A stretch of 64,000 nucleotides of DNA. Origin: Chamaelirium japonicum. Its lineage: Eukaryota > Streptophyta > Magnoliopsida > Liliales > Melanthiaceae. The position numbers and the translations under genes were made by a program. The notes below the pieces were generated by a model. It did not search any database, was not told the DNA's origin, and worked only from the letters and a program-made list of their open reading frames with translations. This document shows, piece by piece, positions 47,401-56,776 of this stretch; position 1 is the stretch's first letter; each line of letters begins with the position of its first letter. The DNA lies in assembly GCA_947650365.1 (NCBI GenBank), contig OX393551.1, positions 90,556,697 to 90,620,696 of the forward strand. Reading direction: 5' to 3'.

Positions 47401-49434
47401 AATTCATTCGCACGATCCATTCGCATTCACTCAAACGATCCATTCTAATTCATTCATATGATCCATTGTAATTCATTCGTACGATCCATTCTAATTCATT
47501 CATACGATCCATTCTATTTCATTCGCACGATCCATTCTAATTCATTCGTACGATCCATATTCTAATTCATTCGCACGATCCATTCTAATTCGAACCATTC
47601 TAATTCATTCGTACGATCCATTCTAATTCATTCGTACGATTCATTCTAATTCAATCCATTCTAATTCATTCGTACGATCCATTCTTACTCATTCGTACGA
47701 TCCATTCTAATTCATTCGCACGAATGAATCCATTCTAATTCATTCGTATGAATTAGAATGGATCGTATGAATGAATTAGAATGAATCGTGTGAAAGAATT
47801 AGAATGGATTGCACGAATGAATTAGAACGGATCGTATGAATGAATTTAAATGGATCGTACGAATGAATTAGAATGGATCGTACGAATGAATTAGAATGGA
47901 TACATTCGTGCGAATGAATTTGAATGGATCGTATGAATGAATTAGATTGGATCGTATGCATGAATTAGAATGGATCGTGCGAATGAATTAGAATGGATCG
48001 TACGAATGAATTAGAATGGATCGAACGAATGAATTAGAATGGATACATTCGTGCAAAAGAATTAGAATGGATTGTATGAATGAATTAGAATGGATCGTGC
48101 GAATGAATTAGAATGGATCGTACGAATGAATTAGAATGGATACATTCGTGCGAAAGAATTAGAATAGATCGTATGAATGAATTAGAATGGATCGTATGAA
48201 TGAAATAGAATGTATCGTACGAATGAATTAGAATGGATCGTGCGAATAAATTAGAATGGATCGTACGAATGAATTAGAATGGATCGTACGAAGGAATTAG
48301 AATGGATCGTACGAATGAATTAGAATAGATCGTACGAATGAATTAGAATGGATACGAATGGATCGTACGAATGAGTAAGAATGGATCGTACGAATGAAAT
48401 AGAATGGATCGTACGAATGAATTAGAATGGATTGAATTAGAATGAATCGTACGAATGAATTAGAATGGATCGTACGAATGAATTAGAATGGATCGTATGA
48501 ATGAATTACAATGGATTGAATTAGAATGGATCGTACGATAAGAATGGATCGTACGAATGAAATCGAATAGGTCGTACGGATAAATGAATTTGGATCGTAC
48601 GAATGAATTAGAAAGGATATATTCGTGCGAACTAATTAGAATAGATCGTATGAATGAATTAGATTGGATCGTATTAATGAATTAGAATGGATCGTGCGAT
48701 TGAATTAGAATGGATCGTACGAATGAATTAGAATGGATAGATTCGTGCGAATGAATTTGAATGGATCGTACGAAGGAATTAGAATGGATCGTACGAAGGA
48801 ATTAGAATAGATCATACGAAGAAATTAGAATGGATCGTACGAATGAATTAGAATGGATCGTATGAATGAATTAGAATGGATCGTGCGAATGAATTAAAAT
48901 GGATCGTATGAATGAAATAGAATGGATCGTATGAATTAGAATGGATCGTACGAATGAAATAGAATGGATCGTACGAATGAATTAGAATAGATTGTGCGAA
49001 TGGATTAGAATGGATCATACGATTGAGTAAGAATGGATTGTACGAATGAAATAGAATAGATCGTACGAATGAATTAGAATGGATCATGCTAATGAATTAG
49101 AATAGATCGTACGAATGAATTAGAATAGATTGTGCGAATGAATTAGAATGGATCGTACGAATGAATTGGAATGGATACATTCGTGCGAATGAATTAGAAT
49201 GGATCGTATGAATGAATTAGAGTGGATACATTCATACAAATGAATTAGAATGGATCGTATGAATGAATTAGAATGGATACATTCGTGCTAATGAATTAGA
49301 ATGGATCATATGAATGAATTAGAATGGATCGTTTGAGTGAATGCGAATGGATCGTGCGAATGAATTAGAATGTATTGTACGAATGATTAGAATGGATCGT
49401 ACGAATGAATTAGAAAGGATACATTCGTGCGAAT
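38457..49434. repeat. About 11-kb compound satellite block, copy 2
   Basis: Second copy of the block at 9844-21275. Approximate switch points are 38456, 40634, 41395, 41813, 42417, 43766, 44031, 44342, 44988, 45916, 46645, 47335, 47748 and 49432, which follow the order of copy 1. The preceding B block (about 36620-38456) also corresponds to the B block before copy 1 (about 8460-9843), at an offset of 28,613 bp. The duplicated tract is therefore longer than 12 kb. Confidence 0.8.
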
Positions 49435-51089
49435 CCATTCTATTTCATTCGTACGATCCATTCTAATTCATTCGCACGATCCATTCTAATTCATTCATAC
49501 GATCCATTCTAATTCATTCATACGATCCATTCAAATTCATTCGCACAATCCATTCTAATTCATTCGTACGGTCCATTCTAATTCATTCGTACAATCCATT
49601 CTAATTCATTCGTACGGTATGATTCATTCTAATTCATTCGTACGATTCATTCTAATTCAATCCATTCTAATTCATTCGTACGATCCATTCTAATTCATTC
49701 GTACAATTCATTCTAATTCATTCATACGATCCATTCTAATTCATTCGCACGAATGTATCCATTCTAAGTCATTCGTACGATCCATTCTAATTCATTCGTA
49801 CAATCCATTCTAATTCATTCGCACGATCCATTTGCATTCACTCAAACGATCCATTCTAATTCATTCATATTATCCATTCTAATTCATTCGCACGAATGTA
49901 TCCATTCTAATTCATTCGTACGATCCATTCTAATTCATTTGTACGAATGTAGCCACTCTAATTCATTCATACGATCCATTCTAATTCATTCGCACGAATG
50001 TATCCATTCCAATTCATTCGTACGATCCATTCTATTTCATTCGTACCATCCATTCTAATTCATTCGATCCATTCTAATTCATTCGTACAATCCATTCTAA
50101 TTCATTCGCATGATCCATTCGCATTCACTCAAACGATCCATTCTAATTCATTCATATGATCCATTCTAATTCATTCGCACGAATGTATCCATTCTAATTC
50201 ATTCGTACGATCCATTCTAATTCATTTGTACGAATGTATCCACTCTAATTCATTCATACGATCCATTCTAATTCATTCGCACGAATGTATCCATTCCAAT
50301 TCATTCGTACGATCCATTCTAATTCATTCGTACGATTCATTCTAATTCAATCCATTCTAATTCATTCGTACGATCCATTCTTATTCATTCGTACGATCCA
50401 TTGTAATTCATTCGCACGAATGAATCCATTCTAATTCATTCGTATGATCCATTCTAATTCATTCGCATGAATGTATCCATTCTAATTCATTCGTACGATC
50501 CATTCTATCTCATTCGTACAATCCATTCTAAATGAATTAGAATGGATAGATTCGTGCGAATGAATTTGAATGGATCGTACGAAGGAATTAGAATGGATCG
50601 TACGAAGGAATTAGAATAGATCATATGAAGAAATTAGAATGGATCATACGAATGAATTAGAATGGATCGTATGAATGAATTAGAATGGATCGTGCGAATG
50701 AATTAAAATGGATCGTATGAATGAAATAGAATGGATCGTACGAATGAATTAGAATGGATCGTACGAATGAATTAGAATGGATCGTACGAATTAATTAGAA
50801 TAGATTGTGCGAATGAATTAGAATGGATCGTATGAATTAGAATTGATTGTACGAATAAATTAGAATCGATCATACGAAGGATTTAGAATGGATCCTACGA
50901 ATGAATTAGAATGGATCGTACGAATGAATTAGAATGGATACATTCGTGCGAATGAATTAGAATGGATCATACGAAGGAATTAGAATGGATCGTACGAATG
51001 AATTAGAATGGATCGTACGAATGAATTAGAATGGATACATTCGTACGAATGAATTAGAATGGATCATACGAAGGAGTTAGAATGGATCG
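49435..51089. repeat. Satellite tract up to the insertion, with a 287-bp tandem duplication
   Basis: B orientation to about 50530, then A to the retroelement. Within the B part, about 49745-50320 holds two copies of a 287-bp set. Each copy contains GCATTCACTCAAACG (49834 and 50121), a GTACGAATGTA monomer with a CCACTC variant, and a CATTCCAATTC monomer. The final A block (50531-51089) resembles the A blocks at 11870-12100 and 20600-20800. Confidence 0.75.
51085..51089. repeat. Target-site duplication, left copy (GATCG)
   Basis: GATCG directly precedes the TGTTTGGGGG end of the element and is repeated at 57796-57800. It belongs to the satellite unit (GGATCGTACG), so the element cut within a monomer. 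Five base pairs is the usual duplication for Ty3/Gypsy integrases. Confidence 0.92.
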
Positions 51090-51699
51090 TGTTTGGGGGA
51101 TTTTTCACTGGTCCTTGCGAGCCACCTGCAAGGCAGAAAAGAGAACGTGAGAACGGCTGGCTCCCTTAGGAGCACAGACCCTCCGACGCTCAAGTCAGTC
51201 ACGGTAGCACAACGGAGAACTGTTGTATACCAAAGTGGTAGGGAGAGGGATTTCGAACCTGTACTTTGGAGCCTGGGGGTATGCATTTATAGACAGTGGC
51301 GACCTATCGGGGTGTGACGTGTGGTAGCTCTTTCCAGAGCCTTCTAGACCCCCACGTTCTGGCTCGCGTGGGTCTGACAGTCCTTGGTACTCGCGCCCTG
51401 ACATTCTGTCGTCAAGCCTGCCAGGCGATTTGAGTGGGGGAGAGCATCTTTCTTGTCGTGGCCAGGTGGCTATTCTGGAATGTTCAAGTCTGGGAGGTCT
51501 CAGCACCGACTCGGGCGGGCTTCCGTGGACTACAATCGCCCACGTAGCTTCAGTGGGGTTTCGACACCTGGCAGTTCTTTAGGCTACTCTACTGGGGCGA
51601 TCTCAAGGGGGAAGCGAGGGCGAGCTCGCCCTCCGTTGCTCCGTCTTCTCCTCCATATCTATCAAGAGTCGGACCTCGCAGGAGCGACCTCTTCGATAA

Positions 51700-51850
51700 A
51701 CAGGGGAAGCTTGGCGAGCTTGGGCGAGCTCCTGGGCGAGCTTGGGCGAACTCCTGAGCGAGTTCGGGCGAGCTCATGAGAGAGCTTAGGCGAGCTCCTG
51801 AGAGAGCTTGGCGAGCTCCTGAGAGAGCTTAGGCGAGCTCCTGAACGAGC
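51700..51850. repeat. Short GCGAGCTC-type repeats in LTR U3
   Basis: Irregular 15-25-bp repeats of the form GAGAGCTTAGGCGAGCTCCT, repeated in the other LTR at about 57387-57537. They lie in U3, upstream of the TATA-like box on the minus strand. Such repeats often carry enhancer activity in plant LTRs, but that is not shown by sequence alone. Confidence 0.75.
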
Positions 51851-52109
51851 TCTTTACCTAGGGCCCCTTCAGCCCAATGTGGATCTCGCTCCCTGTCAAG
51901 ATGATTTGGTGAGCTCGGGAGGAGCGAACTCCTGGGCGAGTTTCAGCCACCCCCAACATTACGAGCTCCTGAGCGAGCTTTAGGCGAGCTCCTGAGCGAG
52001 CTCTTTACCTAGGGCCCCTTCAGCTCAATGTGGATCTCGCTCCCTGTCAAGATGATTTGGTGAGCTCGGGAGGAGCGAACTCCTGGGCGAGTTTCAGCCA
52101 CCCCCAACA
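51846..52109. repeat. Duplicated LTR-terminal segment (151-bp spacing)
   Basis: A segment running from CTCTTTACCTAGGGCCCC to GCCACCCCCAACA, about 108 bp, occurs twice in the 3' LTR, ending at 51958 and 52109. The same pair is in the 5' LTR (ends at about 57645 and 57795). Between the copies lies a short GAGCTCCTGAGCGAGCTTTA linker of the same kind as the upstream GCGAGCTC repeats. The duplication predates this insertion because both LTRs have it. Confidence 0.9.
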
Positions 52110-52121
52110 TTACCCCCTCTT
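52110..52121 (-). promoter_or_regulatory. Polypurine tract (PPT)
   Basis: AAGAGGGGGTAA on the minus strand directly abuts the 3' LTR start (TGTTGGGGG). A purine run at this spot primes plus-strand DNA synthesis in LTR elements. It agrees with the PBS on orientation. Confidence 0.75.
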
Positions 52122-52309
52122 GAGGGAGCGACCAAGGAGACTTTGGCGCTTGCTCAGGAGTCTTAGCGAGCTCCTATCCCTTGTAATGTGCCTGATATCA
52201 ATGTCTGCTGCAACAGTTTCCTGGCGGGCTGGAGATAGTAGCCACGGGCGGTCTGTGCTGAGAGCTTTGACTGCCAGTATTTCACAAGCATCGGGCGGGC
52301 CGAGAGCAT

Positions 52310-52985
52310 CAGCCACGAGCATGGTCAGGGTCTGCATTGGGCGAGCTGCGGGCACCTGCCGTGGGCGATTTGGGTGGGCCGGGACCGTCAGCCACGAGCG
52401 ATCTCCTTCCGGTGCGAGCTTGTCACACGCGGTCAGGGTCTGCGTCGGGCGAGCTGCGGGCACCAGCCGTGGGCGATCTGGGCGGGCCGGGAGCGTCAGC
52501 CACGAGCGATCTCCTTCCGGTGCGAGCTTGTCACACGCGGTCAGGGTCTGCGTCGGGCGAGCTGCGGGCACCTGCCGTGGGCGGTCTGCGTCGAGAGTTT
52601 TGACTCCCAGTACTCCACTAACGCTGGGCGGGCCGGGTGCGTCAGCCATGAGCGATCTCCTTCCGGTGCGAGCTTGTCACACGTGGTCAGGGTCTGCGTC
52701 GGGCGAGCTGCGGGCACCAGCCGTGAGCGATCTGGGCGGGCCGGGAGCGTCAGCCACGAGCGATCTCCTTCCGGTGCGAGCTTGTCACACGCGGTCAGGG
52801 TCTGCGTCGGGCGAGCTGCGGGCACCTGCCATGGGCGGTCTGCGCCGAGAGTTTTGACTCCCAGTACTCCACAAACGCTGGGCGGGCCGGGTGCGTCAGC
52901 CACGAGCAATCTCCTTCCGGTGCGAGCTTGTCACACACGGTCAGGGTCTGCGTCGGGCAAGCTACGGGCACCAGCCGTGAGTGAT
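52310..52985. repeat. 254-bp dimeric tandem repeat
   Basis: The CTCCTTCCGGTGCGAGC landmark lies at 52403, 52511, 52657, 52765 and 52911, giving alternating spacings of 108 and 146 bp. The longer sub-unit carries an extra stretch with GAGAGTTTTGACTCCCAG. The full period is thus 254 bp with about 2.6 copies. Degenerate relatives extend on both sides (about 52180-52310 and 53040-53260). Long open frames across it on both strands reflect high GC and the repeat, and I do not call them genes. Confidence 0.88.
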
Positions 52986-53356
52986 CTGGGCGGCGTGGGC
53001 TTTGGCTCGGCGTCTCATGGGTGAGACCTCGAGGACGATGCTGCTATGTCCAAGGAACGTAGCTATCCGCTACTGCAAGCGTCGGGTGTGCCGGGAGCAC
53101 CTTCCACGGGCGGCCTCCTTCTGGTGCGAACTAGCCGCGCACAGTCGGGGTCCACACCGGGCGGGCTGCAGATACCTGCCGCAAGCGACCTCGCGTAGGG
53201 TCTCCGGGCGATTTATGAGCCACAGCCACGGGTTGGTCCCGGGCGGGCTGTGAGCCATGGCCACTGGTGCTTCTTCTCTCTGTGTTCTGCTCAAACTGCT
53301 TCTCGCTACTGCCACGTGGACAACAAACTGGTGTGGCCTTGTGTCGAAAGTTTTGT
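52986..53356. other. Element interior without recognisable gene
   Basis: GC-rich sequence between the 254-bp and 76-bp arrays. It contains diverged fragments resembling the 254-bp unit (CGGGCGGGCTG and GTGCGAACTAGCC forms). Short open frames exist on both strands, but none has a recognisable domain. It sits where pol would be in a full element, and nothing of pol is seen. Confidence 0.6.
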
Positions 53357-54712
53357 CACGTCTGCCCGTGATGTCACCAGGTTGCTCAAGGAGCTAAGCT
53401 GCGTGGCATCAGGCCGCGTAAGGTATCTCCGCCGTGCCTGCCCGTGATGTCACCAGGTCGCTCAACGAGCTAAGCTATGTGGCATCAGGCCGCGTGAGGT
53501 GTCTCCGCCGCGTCTGCCCGTGATGTCCCCAGTTTGCTCAACGAGCTAAGCTGCGTGGCATCAGGCCGCGTGAGGTGTCTCCGCCGCGTCTGCCCGTTAT
53601 GTCACCAGGTTGCTCAACGAGCTAAGCTGCGTGGCATCAGGCCGTGTGAGGTATCTCCACCGCGTCTGCCCGTGATGTCACCAGGTCGCTCAACGAGCTA
53701 AGCTGCGTGGCATCAGGCCGCGTGAGGTGTCTCCGCCGTGTCTGCCCGTGATGTCACCAGGTCGCTCAACGAGCTAAGCTGCGTGGCATCAGGCCGCGTG
53801 AGGTGTCTCCGCCGCGTCTGCCCGTGATGTCACCAGGTCGCTCAAGGAGCTAAGCTGCGTGGCATCAGGCCGTGTGGGGTGTCTCCGCCGCGTCTGCCCG
53901 TGATATCACCAGGTCGCTCAACGAGCTAAGCTGCATGGCATCAGGCCGCGTGAGGTGTCTCCGCCGCGTCTGCCCGTGATGTCCCCAGGTCGCTCAACGA
54001 GCTAAGCTGCGTGGCATCAGGCCGCGTGAGGTGTCTTCGCCGCGTCTGCCTATGATGTCACCAGGTCGCTCAACGAGCTAAGCTGCGTGGCATCAGGCCG
54101 CGTGAGGTGTCTCCGCCGCGTCTGCCCGTGATGTCACCAGGTCGCTCAAGGAGCTAAGCTGCGTGGCATCAGGCCGCGTGAGGTGTCTCCGCCGCGTCTG
54201 CCCGTGATGTCCCCAGGTCGCTCAACGAGCTAAGCTGCGTGGCATCAGGCCACGTGAGGTGTCTCCGCCGCGTCTGCCCGTGATGTCACCAGGTCACTCA
54301 ACGAGCTAAGCTGCGTGGCATCAGGCCGCGTGAGGTGTCTCCGCCACGTCTGCCCGTGATGTCACCAGGTCGCTCAAGGAGCTAAGCTGCGTGGCATCAG
54401 GCCGCGTGGGGTATCTCCGCCGCGTCTGCCCGTGATGTCACCAGGTCGCTCAACGAGCTAAGCTGCGTGGCATCAGGCCGCGTGAGGTGTCTCCGCCGCG
54501 TCTGCCCGTGATGTCCCCAGGTCGTTCAACGAGCTAAGCTGCGTGGCATCAGGCCGCGTGAGGTGTCTCCGCCGCGTCTGCCCGTGATGTCACCAGGTCG
54601 CTCAAGTAGCTAAGCTGCGTGGCATCAGGCCGCGTGGGGTGTCTCCGCCGCGTCTGCCCGTGATGTCACCAGGTCGCTCAACGAGCTAAGCTGCGTGGCA
54701 TCAGGCCGCGTA
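53357..54712. repeat. 76-bp tandem repeat, about 18 copies
   Basis: The GC-rich unit contains GATGTCACCAGGTCGCTCAA and GCTAAGCTGCGTGGCATC. The CTCAA landmark occurs at 53385 and then every 76 bp to 54677, exactly 17 steps, so not one base has been gained or lost overall. Point variants (AAGGAGC versus AACGAGC, GTCACC versus GTCCCC, GTGAGG versus GTGGGG) recur in several copies, which implies that blocks of units were copied together. A 76-bp period shifts reading frame each copy, so it is not a protein repeat. Confidence 0.93.
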
Positions 54713-54955
54713 TGTGGTTTCCCCGACGATCCGAGGACCATACCCCGGACGAGGTAGCTAAATCGATAAAAAATAAATGACATTGCAAAAAGATCGATAT
54801 GCATGAAAAATTCGATATGTGCGAAATAGTGGGGCCCTATAGCTCGACAAAAATACAAATAGATAGAAAATCGAACCAAAACAGAGCGTAAGGGCCAAAG
54901 GGTGGAAGTTCAACGAGCGATGAAAGAATCAAAAAGCTAGCTACCCCCTGACCGG
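54713..54955. other. AT-rich spacer inside the element
   Basis: About 240 bp of distinctly AT-richer sequence (for example GATAAAAAATAAATGAC and CAAAAATACAAATAGATAG) between the 76-bp and 78-bp arrays. A minus-strand open frame of 84 codons overlaps it and the end of the 76-bp array, but has no recognisable features. The composition shift suggests a different origin from the flanking GC-rich repeats. Confidence 0.5.
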
Positions 54956-55366
54956 TTAAGGATCCTCAGAATCTCGGTTTAGGACTGCCCCGGGAAGCTC
55001 AAGGTCGCCCACTGGCTGCCTCTGAGGATCCCGGTCTTGCTTTAAGTCCGCACAACGGCGGACTGCCCCGGGAAGCTCAAGGTCGCCCATTGGCTGCCTC
55101 TGAGGATCCCGGTCTTGTTTTAAGTCCGCACAACGGCGGACTGCCCCGGAAAGCTCAAGGTCGCCCACTGGCTGCCTCTGAGGATCCCGGTCTTGCTTTA
55201 AGTCTGCACAACGGCGGACTGCCCCGGGAAGCTCAAGGTCGCCCACTGGCTGCCTCTGAGGATCCCGGTCTTGCTTTAAGTCCGCACAACGGTGGACTGT
55301 TCTTTGAGGATGCTGTACGTGAGCTGATCGCGTGCGAGCTGTTCGCTGTAGATTACTATCGAGCAC
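54956..55366 (-). other. Open frame with four 26-residue repeats inside the element
   Basis: Minus-strand frame of 136 codons downstream of the gag-like region. Most of it is four copies of a 26-residue unit containing RCADLKQDRDPQRQP and GDLELPGAV, encoded by the 78-bp repeats. Because 78 is a multiple of three, the frame stays open through all copies. The opposite strand is also partly open, so openness alone does not prove coding. I recognise no domain. It could be a remnant of a low-complexity tail or a chance frame. Confidence 0.35.
54984..55300. repeat. 78-bp tandem repeat, four copies
   Basis: The ACTGCCCCGGGAAGCTCAAG start of the unit recurs at 54984, 55062, 55140 and 55218, and a last partial start lies at 55296, always 78 bp apart. 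Copies are nearly identical, which suggests recent amplification. It lies within the retroelement interior. Confidence 0.9.
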
Positions 55367-55406
55367 AGATTTGAACTAGTCCAAACACACTATCGCACAA
55401 AATGGT

Positions 55407-56687
55407 TTACAAGAGGGCGCCTACGCGCAAGGTAGGGGGCTGCTGCTGCTCGTCCATCTTCCCTCGACGATCCAGCACCACATCTTCGAGCTTAATGTGT
55501 TGTTGGACCAAGGCGAAGAGCTCGATCATGGTGCGGGGATCAGAAATGACTATCGCGTCATGAAGCTCACCTCCTTCGGGGAGCGCGCTCCGAAAGGCAC
55601 TCACGGTCGTCCGGTCTTGTCCTGCTGAGTCCTCAAGAGCGAGATAGGCATTCCGGAATCACATTGAGAAGCACCGGAGGGTCTCTCTTGTGCCCATGGT
55701 AAGACCGAACAGTGATTCGATCTGCTTCGGAGGTCGCCGATTGCACCGGTACTGTTCCAGGAACAGCCCGGATAGAGCAGTGAAGGTCGGGACCGAGCCC
55801 GGAGGTAACTTATGAAACCAGTCGAGGGCCGAACCCGCCAAGCTGCTCGGGAAGGCACGGCACAGAACGTGGTCCTGATCCCGAAAGAATAGCAACTTTC
55901 GGTAGGCCAAGAGGTGGTCCACGGGGTCTTGCGACCCGTTGAACAAAACAAACTTTGGTGGGGTCCAGTGCTGAGGGAAACCTCCCTGGTGAACCTCGTT
56001 GGTGAAGGGCGAGCTCCCTCCCCGGACGGCGAGCTCCTCTAAGAGGTCGACGGGCGTGCTAAGTAGCTGCCAGCGCTCGGGGTGATTTCCCAAAGACAGC
56101 TGCGCAGGTACCAAGCAATCATGCACGCTTCCTCGAAACCGGTTTGCAGCCTTGCTACGGTTGTGCTCGGGGGCGACATCCTCTGACTCGCCCGAGTCCG
56201 CACCGGGGCTTCGTCGGCGAGGAGGGGCCATCGGCAGGGTTGACTTGTTGCTGGAGCGCTGGGTGCCGAGTCGCTGCGGCCGCTCGAGCGCGGTCCCTCT
56301 CATCCGGCGCGCCACTGCGTCCTCCACAGGGGGCTCCTGCTGGGATGCCCGCCATGTGGGCGCCATAGTGGGCTGATGCGATGCTGGGACAAGGGGAGGT
56401 CGCACAGGGGAAACAATCCCCGCCGACACTCCTGGACGCTGGGACGGGATCACTGACTCTTCCCTCCACGGGGTGAGCCCGTGGGAGAGATCAGTGATCC
56501 GGCTCGTCGTCGGAACCTGGCGCAGTCGCACTATCTCGCCCACCATGGCCTGCTGAGTGGCCAACACCTTCAAAAGGAGATGGCCGTTGAGCGGGACAGG
56601 GGGTTGTGATGCTTCAGCGAGCAGCTCGCTTTGTGCAGACTCGGTGCGGGCTTTTACCCGTTTCTGCCTCCGCGTGACCGGAGCCAT
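55407..56687 (-). pseudogene. gag: Gag-like region (Retrotrans_gag family)
   Basis: Minus-strand gag trace beginning at a methionine at 56687 (MAPVTRRQK), the first good start downstream of the PBS. An open frame extends further upstream into the LTR, which is unlikely to be used. The first 230 or so residues are a low-complexity, Arg/Pro/Ser-rich stretch. From about 55970 on comes a typical plant Ty3 gag core, with PPKFVLFNGSQDPVDHL, CRAFPSSLAGSALDWF and LSGLFLEQY signatures of the PF03732-type capsid domain. No CCHC zinc knuckle, protease or polymerase motif is seen. It is treated as a fossil and appears broken about once. Gag packages the element RNA. In gag-only elements it may help the element itself or compete with relatives, but which of these applies here is inference. 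Confidence 0.75.
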
Positions 56688-56757
56688 CCGGGTGTCTGGA
56701 GAAGCACGGCTTTCAACCGCGTGGTCGTGGGCGTTCTCGCAGGAACCAGTCGATAGA

Positions 56758-56774
56758 TCCCACAGACGGCGCCA
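56758..56774 (-). promoter_or_regulatory. Primer-binding site (PBS)
   Basis: Two bases inside the 5' LTR the minus strand reads TGGCGCCGTCTGTGGGA. A PBS begins with TGG, pairing with the CCA end of a tRNA. The TGGCGCCGT start is the type common in plant Ty3/Gypsy elements and resembles a tRNA-Asp end over its first nine bases. The remainder fits that tRNA poorly, so the exact primer is uncertain. It fixes the minus orientation. Confidence 0.75.
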
Positions 56775-56776
56775 AA

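Larger units (their letters stand above)
1..51089. repeat. 23-bp satellite array, left part, orientation-switching
   Basis: Continuous tandem array of a 23-bp AT-rich unit with core AATTAGAATGGATCGTACG. Most units are exactly 23 bp. A frequent 28-bp form carries an extra ACATT after GGAT, and shorter 19-bp forms also recur. Common monomer variants are GTATG, GTGCG and CATACG in the CGTACG box, GAGTAAG or GAAATAG in place of GAATTAG, and a linked AGATTGTGCG form. The strand carrying the unit changes dozens of times. Approximate switch points up to 25.9 kb are 630, 4203, 5774, 9843, 12573, 13331, 13774, 14420, 15679, 15943, 16229, 16874, 17757, 18486, 19174, 19636, 21274, 22737, 23451, 24697, 25089, 25341, 25647 and 25933. 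No gene or RNA is visible. The satellite family is not one I recognise. Confidence 0.97.
51090..52109 (-). repeat. 3' LTR of the retroelement
   Basis: This 1,020-bp LTR is read on the minus strand, so U3 begins at 52109 (TGTTGGGGG) and the LTR ends at 51090 (CCCCAAACA). It differs from the other LTR at roughly ten sites. The U3 side (about 51700-52109) is packed with short GCGAGCTCCTGAGCGAGCT-type repeats and holds a 151-bp-spaced duplication of the LTR end. A TATA-like CTATAAATG lies at 51292-51284 on the minus strand. Confidence 0.93.

Noticed and set aside
3543-49087. Open frames of 61-79 codons in the satellite (e.g. 3543-3773, 11987-12226, 17750-17986, 45909-46145) giving IHSNSF/DPFYF-rich peptides
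   Set aside because: The peptides are direct translation of the 23-bp unit with a 23-residue period. They are found on both strands and recur wherever the satellite is duplicated. No start context or domain supports coding.
1-51089. CRISPR-like array
   Set aside because: The units are contiguous with no unique spacers, show gradual monomer variation and lack cas genes. This is satellite DNA.
51077-51779. Open frames in the LTR, repeated at 56713-57465
   Set aside because: They are present in both LTRs, on both strands, and overlap each other. LTRs are non-coding here and no known domain is seen.
52030-53024. Long overlapping open frames on both strands (275 codons on +, 179 and 122 on -)
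   Set aside because: They run through the GC-rich 254-bp tandem repeat and are open on both strands at once. They have no domain, and the + frames oppose the element's orientation.
53357-54712. 76-bp array as tRNA or small RNA genes
   Set aside because: The unit length is tRNA-like, but I see no A and B box pair or cloverleaf, and the copies are head-to-tail without flanks.
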